DNA from: Bacillota bacterium | Lineage (GTDB): Bacteria; Bacillota; Clostridia; Oscillospirales; Ruminococcaceae | Direction: 5' to 3' | DNA: 37,315 nucleotides | NCBI GenBank assembly: GCA_023415575.1 | Contig: JAEZKF010000005.1 | Span: 1-37,315 of the forward strand | Shown: positions 32,951-37,315 of the stretch, one piece after another | How the letters are laid out: every line of letters begins with the position of its first letter | Numbering within the stretch: position 1 is the first letter of the stretch | Translations under genes and position numbers: made by a program | Notes under the pieces: model-generated | Told to the model about the DNA's origin: nothing | Database searches by the model: none | What the model saw: the letters and a program-made list of their open reading frames with translations, nothing else

Positions 32951-33307
32951 ATGAGGATATCCGAATCAGAGATGGAAATCATGAGGTTGATATGGAGCAG
33001 CGAGCAAGCAGTCAGCGCGGCATGGCTAATGCAACATCTGCCGGAAAAGCGTTGGAAGCTAACCACTTTGCTCACCTTTCTGGCTCGACTTGCGGAAAAG
33101 GGCGTTGTCACTATCACAAAGGATGGGCGCACCAATCTATATTCCCCTGCAATCAGTCTTGAACAGTACAAGGCGCAAGAGACCGCTCAGTTTATCAAGC
33201 AGATTCACGACGGTTCGCTCAAGAGTCTCTTTGCGGCACTTGCTACATCTGAACAGCTTGACCAGAACGACTTAGAGGAACTGTGCCGCCTGCTGGAAGG
33301 GAGATGA
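32951..33307 (+). CDS. blaI: BlaI/MecI/CopY family repressor
   Basis: A 118-residue winged-helix repressor. ISESEMEIMRLIWSSEQAVSA, then WKLTTLLTFLARLAEKGVV and ITKDGRTNLYSPAIS match BlaI/MecI; the C-terminal helices dimerise and carry the cleavage site used by the partner M56 protease. AAAGGAGG precedes the ATG. Its stop overlaps the next start as ATGA, so it is coupled to the M56 gene. Two operators precede it, so autoregulation is likely. No beta-lactamase gene is visible nearby. Confidence 0.95.
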   Translation: MRISESEMEIMRLIWSSEQAVSAAWLMQHLPEKRWKLTTLLTFLARLAEKGVVTITKDGRTNLYSPAISLEQYKAQETAQFIKQIHDGSLKSLFAALATSEQLDQNDLEELCRLLEGR

Positions 33308-34548
33308 TCCCTATGCTAAAGATACTCTTTTACATGGTGCTTTCGGCAAGTCTTGCGGGATCCACTGCAGCTGTCGGTATTCTGCTTCTAAAGAGAATCC
33401 TTCTCGGACGACTCTCACCCCGCATCGAGCGTGGTTTGTGGCTTGCGGCAATTGTGCTTTACCTAATACCGGTACGCCAGTTGCTGCCGCCGGATATCAT
33501 CACTCCGGCCGAGTATATGGGCACGCCCTATGTTTTAACTGTTACTCAGGATGACCAATCACTGCCCAAAACCGGCAAACCGGTAGACACAGAAGACCGC
33601 GTGTCATCTTCCAAAGATATCATGCAGCAGGCAATACGACTGCCGTGGCATATTCTTTGGCTTGCAGGAGCGTTGACCTTCTATTTCATAAAGGGTGTTG
33701 GCTATCTAAGCTTAAAGCGACTTCTGCGTTGCTGTCATGAGTTAACCGACCGTGATGTTCTTTTTCGTGCCATGACTGCTACTAAAACGGATACGGACGT
33801 GCGTGTATTGTCTTGCAGCGGTCTGAGTACAGCACTCACCTTTGGTATCTTTCATCCGGTCATTTTGCTTCCAAATCCGATACTCGAAAAAGACCGTCTG
33901 TATATGTCTCTTGTTCATGAGCTTACCCATATTAAGCAGCATGACCTGCTACTAAAGCTGCTGGCACTTGTGGTTCAGGGGCTGAATTGGTTTAACCCAC
34001 TTACCTACCTGATGACATCCGACCTTGATGAGTCGTGTGAACTGTTGTGTGACCGCAGGGTGATTGATGTACTCGGGGATGACAATATAAAGGCATACTG
34101 CTCCCTACTAATTGATACGGCGGCAAACCCGCCGATCATCAATGTCGCACCATCCGCCGGTTTGGTAAGACCGAAAAAGTCAATAAAGAGGAGGATCTAT
34201 TCGATTATGAATAAAAGGCTATCTCGCCCTGTTTGCGGGGCTGCAGTTGCTATTCTTGTATTATGCCTTTGTGTCCTAGGTGTAGCCTGTTCCCCCGTTG
34301 TGAAAACACAGAGTCCCACATCGGACATCCCCGGGGCAGTTTTTGACAAACCGCATGCTTCTTCTACGGCCAAAAGCGAATGGAACGTAATTACCATCAG
34401 CTCCACGGATTCTACTTTCTCCATTTCCCTGCCTGATTGGATGGAAGCCCAGAAGCTTGGCTACGCACAGGAATGGACTGATGAGGGGTGTATCATAACC
34501 GCCTATGTACTGGAGCCTGCACCAGATGGTGCAGACGTTCCCGATTGA
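33304..34548 (+). CDS. blaR1: BlaR1-type M56 metallopeptidase (3' end truncated by stop and frameshift)
   Basis: A membrane sensor-protease. Four membrane segments (about 7-30, 45-60, 113-132 and a later one near 310-328) surround the cytoplasmic zinc protease with HELTHIKQHD at 205-214 and LDESCELLCDRRV as the Glu-containing third ligand. ALTFGIFHPVILLP is the usual M56 lead-in. After the last membrane helix a short outside part begins (KSEWNVITI, FSISLPDW) and stops at a TGA (34546-34548). In relatives an M23 peptidase domain follows, and its remains lie just downstream in another frame. ATG 33304 overlaps the blaI stop. The protease part looks intact, so the gene may still signal, but the outer domain is lost. 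Confidence 0.88.
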   Translation: MIPMLKILFYMVLSASLAGSTAAVGILLLKRILLGRLSPRIERGLWLAAIVLYLIPVRQLLPPDIITPAEYMGTPYVLTVTQDDQSLPKTGKPVDTEDRVSSSKDIMQQAIRLPWHILWLAGALTFYFIKGVGYLSLKRLLRCCHELTDRDVLFRAMTATKTDTDVRVLSCSGLSTALTFGIFHPVILLPNPILEKDRLYMSLVHELTHIKQHDLLLKLLALVVQGLNWFNPLTYLMTSDLDESCELLCDRRVIDVLGDDNIKAYCSLLIDTAANPPIINVAPSAGLVRPKKSIKRRIYSIMNKRLSRPVCGAAVAILVLCLCVLGVACSPVVKTQSPTSDIPGAVFDKPHASSTAKSEWNVITISSTDSTFSISLPDWMEAQKLGYAQEWTDEGCIITAYVLEPAPDGADVPD

Positions 34549-34859
34549 TATGATGAAGCCCTTCAAATAGCACAAAACCGCGTCTCCTTGCTGCGGTCAC
34601 CCTGCCCCGAGCAGAGATATCCACACCATTTGATGGGTATGAGGGGCATACCGGAGTTGACTTTTCTGACGACATTGATCACGGTGGCGGCATGCAGACG
34701 GTATACGCACATTGCGACGAACTGTTAGTCACAAGCGGGCAGATGGTGCAAGCCGGGGACTTAATCGCGAAATCCGGTGATTCAGGGAACACATCAACCC
34801 CCTGCCTGCATTTTGAGTTGCGGGTCGATGGCGAATACACGGAGCCGTTCTTTGAGTAA
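34549..34859 (+). pseudogene. Remnant of an M23 peptidase domain once fused to the M56 protein
   Basis: After the TGA the M56 frame continues as YDEALQIAQNRVSLL, then the coding frame shifts (between about 34580 and 34600) to one reading VTLP, FDGYEGHTGVDFSDD and IDHGGGMQTVYAHCDELL up to TAA at 34857-34859. This is an M23 (LytM-type) domain. GHTGVD holds the first His/Asp pair, YAH the second His, but the last HxH is CLH, and about 30 residues normally found between VDFSD and IDHGGG are missing. The M56/M23 fusion is therefore damaged by a stop, a frameshift and an internal deletion. Confidence 0.8.
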
Positions 34860-34875
34860 TAGGTTATATATGCAA

Positions 34876-34907
34876 AATCCCCGCCCTTTATCGGGCGGGG
34901 ATTCTTT
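34876..34907. terminator. Terminator between the M56/M23 remnant and the small membrane protein gene
   Basis: AATCCCCGCCC (34876-34886) and GGGCGGGGATT (34893-34903) form a perfect 11-bp stem with a 6-base loop; short T tracts on both strands. Confidence 0.8.
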
Positions 34908-34916
34908 GATAATAAC

Positions 34917-35138
34917 TTAATTTGCTTTTTGCTCGTTCGCCGATTGCTTTTGTGCATTTGGCTGAAGGGGCTCTAAGTATGCTTGGATGTTTTTGGATAA
35001 CACCTGAATGATTTTGATAATGCAAATTGAAACAGCCGTTGGGATTATATAGCCAACCAAAATCGGTTTTGCCTCTGCCCATAGATTAGCAAGCTCCAAG
35101 GAGCTTATGCCGGCAGACACAGCTGACAACAAACTCAT
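34917..35138 (-). CDS. Small membrane protein of unknown function
   Basis: A 73-residue protein. Its N-terminal part is short and amphipathic; residues about 26-47 (PILVGYIIPTAVSICIIKII) form one membrane helix; the tail is polar, rich in Gln, Asn and Lys. It has the size and charged tail of small holin-like or regulatory membrane peptides, but no family is recognised. GAAGGG lies eight bases before the ATG. It has its own good promoter (35234-35262) with a 12-bp dyad, which argues that it is a real, regulated gene. Confidence 0.6.
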   Translation of the reverse strand: MSLLSAVSAGISSLELANLWAEAKPILVGYIIPTAVSICIIKIIQVLSKNIQAYLEPLQPNAQKQSANEQKAN

Positions 35139-35197
35139 TCATACAACCCTTCCGTATATACAATGTTGACATTTGTAATAACCATGGCAGTGACGCT

Positions 35198-35214
35198 GTA
35201 AGGAAATTCCTTAC
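35198..35214. promoter_or_regulatory. Palindrome in the leader of the small membrane protein gene
   Basis: GTAAGGAAATTCCTTAC is a perfect 8+1+8 palindrome lying about 15-30 bases after the predicted transcript start of the minus-strand gene. Confidence 0.6.
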
Positions 35215-35215
35215 C

Positions 35216-35262
35216 TTGACGTAATGCATTGTCATTTTAGCTTTTTTACCGCATTACGTCAA
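35216..35262 (-). promoter_or_regulatory. Promoter bracketed by a 12-bp inverted repeat
   Basis: Minus-strand TTGACG (35262-35257), 17 bases, TAAAAT (35239-35234). TTGACGTAATGC (35216-35227) and GCATTACGTCAA (35251-35262) are exact reverse complements: one arm covers the -35, the other the start point. This resembles a two-site operator. The rest of 35139-35417 shows nothing further. Confidence 0.75.
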
Positions 35263-35417
35263 TGTTCAACCTGCCAAAAGTCGGCACAAAGTACATCACA
35301 ATACTGGTTCTATTGTGCATAATTGACGAGTTTGTTTACATAACCTTACCATTATTTGAAACATCGGTTGAGAATGGTCGGCTGGCTATCCACCTATCAG
35401 ATCATATCGTAATAAAC

Positions 35418-35780
35418 TCAGTGTCTGGGATGTTCCTTCACAAAAAGGATTGCCGAGGTAATTATGGCGGAAAGGCGGGTTTCGTTCTGAATATCGTAGG
35501 CTGTAATCTTGGAATACATCTCACCCTGCTTGGTGGCAACGTATTTGGACTGCACATTGTTGAGCGTAATGGCCAAGATATCGTTTTTGCATTTGGTGCA
35601 CTTGCAGCAGTCATCCATATGGCTGAGTAGCGATTCGATCTTCTGCCATACGATGTCTTCCATGATGTTCTTGACCTGCAGGCCGCTCATGTCGGTAACC
35701 TTAGTCAGATTGGGGTTGATTTCAACTGTCTCGGTGCTGGAACTTGTTTTTTTGCTGTTATCCTTGGTTTTTGCGCTCAC
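35418..35780 (-). CDS. ComFB family (late competence-like) protein
   Basis: A 120-residue protein matching the ComFB family: VKNIMEDIVWQKIESLL, then the Cys cluster CCKCTKCKNDILAITLNNVQ and SKYVATKQGEMYSKI. In Bacillus comFB lies in the comF competence operon but its role is not clear; some relatives bind cyclic di-nucleotides. The Cys pairs suggest zinc binding. The first 30 residues are a Ser/Thr/Lys-rich extension. The start is GTG at 35780, nine bases after AAGGAGG. It follows the SEL1 gene on the same strand after 67 bases. Confidence 0.9.
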   Translation of the reverse strand: MSAKTKDNSKKTSSSTETVEINPNLTKVTDMSGLQVKNIMEDIVWQKIESLLSHMDDCCKCTKCKNDILAITLNNVQSKYVATKQGEMYSKITAYDIQNETRLSAIITSAILFVKEHPRH

Positions 35781-35847
35781 TGTTTCCGTCCTCCTTATCG
35801 ATTTCAGGGTTATGCAAAACGCCTACATAGTGACTACTTAGGTTTTA

Positions 35848-37315
35848 TTATTCGGCATCTCGGGGGCTGTTGAGTGCCTTTACGGCAGGCTGATAGCCCT
35901 GCGACGCCGCATTTTCCAGCAGCTTTTTCGCCCATGTTTCCTCAATCGGGAAGCCCTCCTTGCGGGTAAAGTGCTCCCAAATCTCATAGCAGGCCGGCGC
36001 ATAGCCGAACTCTGCAGACAGCTTAAGCAAACGCAGGGCCTCCTGCTCATCCTTTTGGACCGGTTCGCCGCCGCACTCGCCCTCTGCCTTCATCTTGGAG
36101 ATGGTGTACATCGCCTTGGGATACCGCAGCTTTTTGGACTGCTCAAGGAACTGAATGCCCTTTTGAATGTTCTTTGGCACCATCTCGCCCTTGATATATA
36201 GATTGCCAAGCTCATAAAGGCCCGCAGGGCTTTGGTTCTTGACCGATTCAAAGAGATAATGCAAGGCCTCGTCGCTGTCAAGGCCAATCTCATTGCCGGT
36301 GTTATAAAGCTGCCACATCTGGTATTGGGCAAGGTGGTAGCTCTGGGCCGCAAGGGTCAGCCACTTATATGAGCGCTCCTTGTTGACCTCGGTCTTGAGC
36401 GCATAGTACTCGCCGGTGTAGTAAAGCTGATACAGGGCAAACTGCGCACGGTGCTCCCCGTTCTTTGCCGCCTTTTCAAGCATTTCAAAGCCCTTTTTCG
36501 TGTCGATGTCGGTGTACTCACCCATCAGATACACACGGGCAAGCTCATACACTGCGGGATAATATTTCTGCTCGGCAGATTTGGTCAGCCAGTCGATTGC
36601 CTCCTGCCTTGTGAGCAAAAGGTCGTTGCCCTCCTGATACAATACCCAAAGGGTGAGCTGGGCCAAAGGATTGCCGCCCTTTGCGTAGTTCATAAGCAGG
36701 TCAAGGGCCTTGTCCATATCCTGCTCCACTAAGACATCGCGGTAGCGCCCGTCGCGGTGCATGGCAAGCACGCGCATCTGAGCATCGGGGTCTTGGAGCT
36801 CTGCCGCCTTGCGGATGCACTCCATGCCCTTTTCATTGTCCTTTTCGATGCACTCGCCGAGGATATAGAGGTCGCCCAACGCATTGAGGGCAGCAGGCAC
36901 CATACCGTCCGCCGCCTTTTTCAGCCAGCCGACCGCCGTCTGCTCATCCATCAGCATATCGTTGCCGCTTGTATACAGCGACCAGATGCGGTAGCACGCC
37001 TCGGCGCATCCGCCTTCGGCGGCGCGTAGCAGGCAGTCTGCTGCGTACTTCTTATCAACACGCACATCGCGCCCCATGCAGGAACCGGAGAAGTAAGCCT
37101 CAAAGAGTGCTAGCTGAGCCTGTGAGCTGTTGTTCTTCGCTGCTTCTTCAAGCACGGAGAGGTACTCCTGCACGGTGGCCTGCGACACAAAGGCATCGCT
37201 GTAGTGCTCGTACAGCTTTTTTACAGCGGCATCGCTGCCGCCGGCAGCAGCACGCTTAAGCCACATGATAGCCTGCTGCTCGTCAAAATACTCGCCCTGA
37301 CGGGAGAGGTACTCG
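35848..37315 (-). CDS. SEL1-repeat protein, 5' end outside the window
   Basis: At least 489 residues made almost wholly of SEL1-like helical repeats of about 36 residues (examples: AVGWLKKAADGMVPAALNAL, KGFEMLEKAAKNGEHRAQFAL). About 12 repeats are seen, several separated by acidic insertions. No membrane helix or signal is visible in this part. Such solenoids act as scaffolds for protein complexes. The frame remains open through the right edge, with a further repeat reading EYLSRQGEYFDEQQAIMWL before an internal Met at 37266, so the true start lies beyond 37315. The ComFB gene follows, possibly in the same operon. Confidence 0.9.
   Translation of the reverse strand, partial: EYLSRQGEYFDEQQAIMWLKRAAAGGSDAAVKKLYEHYSDAFVSQATVQEYLSVLEEAAKNNSSQAQLALFEAYFSGSCMGRDVRVDKKYAADCLLRAAEGGCAEACYRIWSLYTSGNDMLMDEQTAVGWLKKAADGMVPAALNALGDLYILGECIEKDNEKGMECIRKAAELQDPDAQMRVLAMHRDGRYRDVLVEQDMDKALDLLMNYAKGGNPLAQLTLWVLYQEGNDLLLTRQEAIDWLTKSAEQKYYPAVYELARVYLMGEYTDIDTKKGFEMLEKAAKNGEHRAQFALYQLYYTGEYYALKTEVNKERSYKWLTLAAQSYHLAQYQMWQLYNTGNEIGLDSDEALHYLFESVKNQSPAGLYELGNLYIKGEMVPKNIQKGIQFLEQSKKLRYPKAMYTISKMKAEGECGGEPVQKDEQEALRLLKLSAEFGYAPACYEIWEHFTRKEGFPIEETWAKKLLENAASQGYQPAVKALNSPRDAE

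Noticed and set aside
35262..35630. Plus-strand open frame opposite comFB
   Set aside because: No ribosome site, overlaps a well-supported gene on the other strand, and shows no recognisable family.
36451..37259. Several plus-strand open frames opposite the SEL1 gene
   Set aside because: They mirror the repeated codons of the SEL1 repeats and lack ribosome sites.

Overview
The window looks like a moderate-GC Firmicutes chromosome, most likely an anaerobic, motile member of class Clostridia (an Oscillospiraceae-like lineage is a guess). The signs are strong AGGAGG ribosome binding sites, frequent GTG and TTG starts, an EFR1-type flavodoxin/ferredoxin, a BlaI/M56 pair, an Xre/DUF2975 pair, a TM1266-like small protein and a ComFB protein. 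I saw no rRNA, tRNA, CRISPR array or intact insertion sequence. The window is a chain of short operons, many with a readable promoter and a hairpin terminator.

Layout. 1-4.7 kb: a small ACT-fold protein, a large pyruvate-phosphate-dikinase-like protein on the minus strand, and an rRNA methyltransferase. 4.8-10.7 kb: redox and transport genes (EFR1 protein, SLC13-type permease, and a polyferredoxin / flavodoxin / PadR operon) with a soluble chemoreceptor between them. 10.8-14.2 kb: a c-di-GMP phosphodiesterase-type signalling protein behind a DODA-type dioxygenase. 14.5-16.4 kb: a DUF2975 / Xre / membrane-protein operon and a small P-loop kinase. 16.4-21.7 kb: four plus-strand genes for nucleic-acid enzymes or unknowns: RecQ with two HRDC domains and a C-terminal helix-turn-helix, an MBL/beta-CASP nuclease, a PD-(D/E)XK-like protein and a Cys-rich small protein.

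21.8-28.2 kb: a DUF3237 protein, a CheW / DUF2442 / chemoreceptor operon, and a MalT-like LuxR regulator. 28.5-31.7 kb: pyrE-radC, an RluA-type pseudouridine synthase and a GNAT acetyltransferase. 31.7-34.9 kb: DtxR-type and Fur-type metalloregulators, then blaI plus an M56/M23 fusion gene that is broken near its 3' end. 34.9-37.3 kb: a small membrane protein, ComFB, and a long SEL1-repeat protein that runs off the right edge.

The most distinctive signals are: the dikinase-like protein with a KaiC-like N-terminus lacking a P-loop; the RecQ/MBL/nuclease cluster; three 13-bp-periodic repeats over the redox promoter; long dyads over the DUF2975, BlaI and small-membrane-protein promoters; the broken M56/M23 gene; and the DUF2442 gene inside a chemotaxis operon. 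No complete, clearly new system can be proven from sequence alone. The RecQ cluster is the best candidate.
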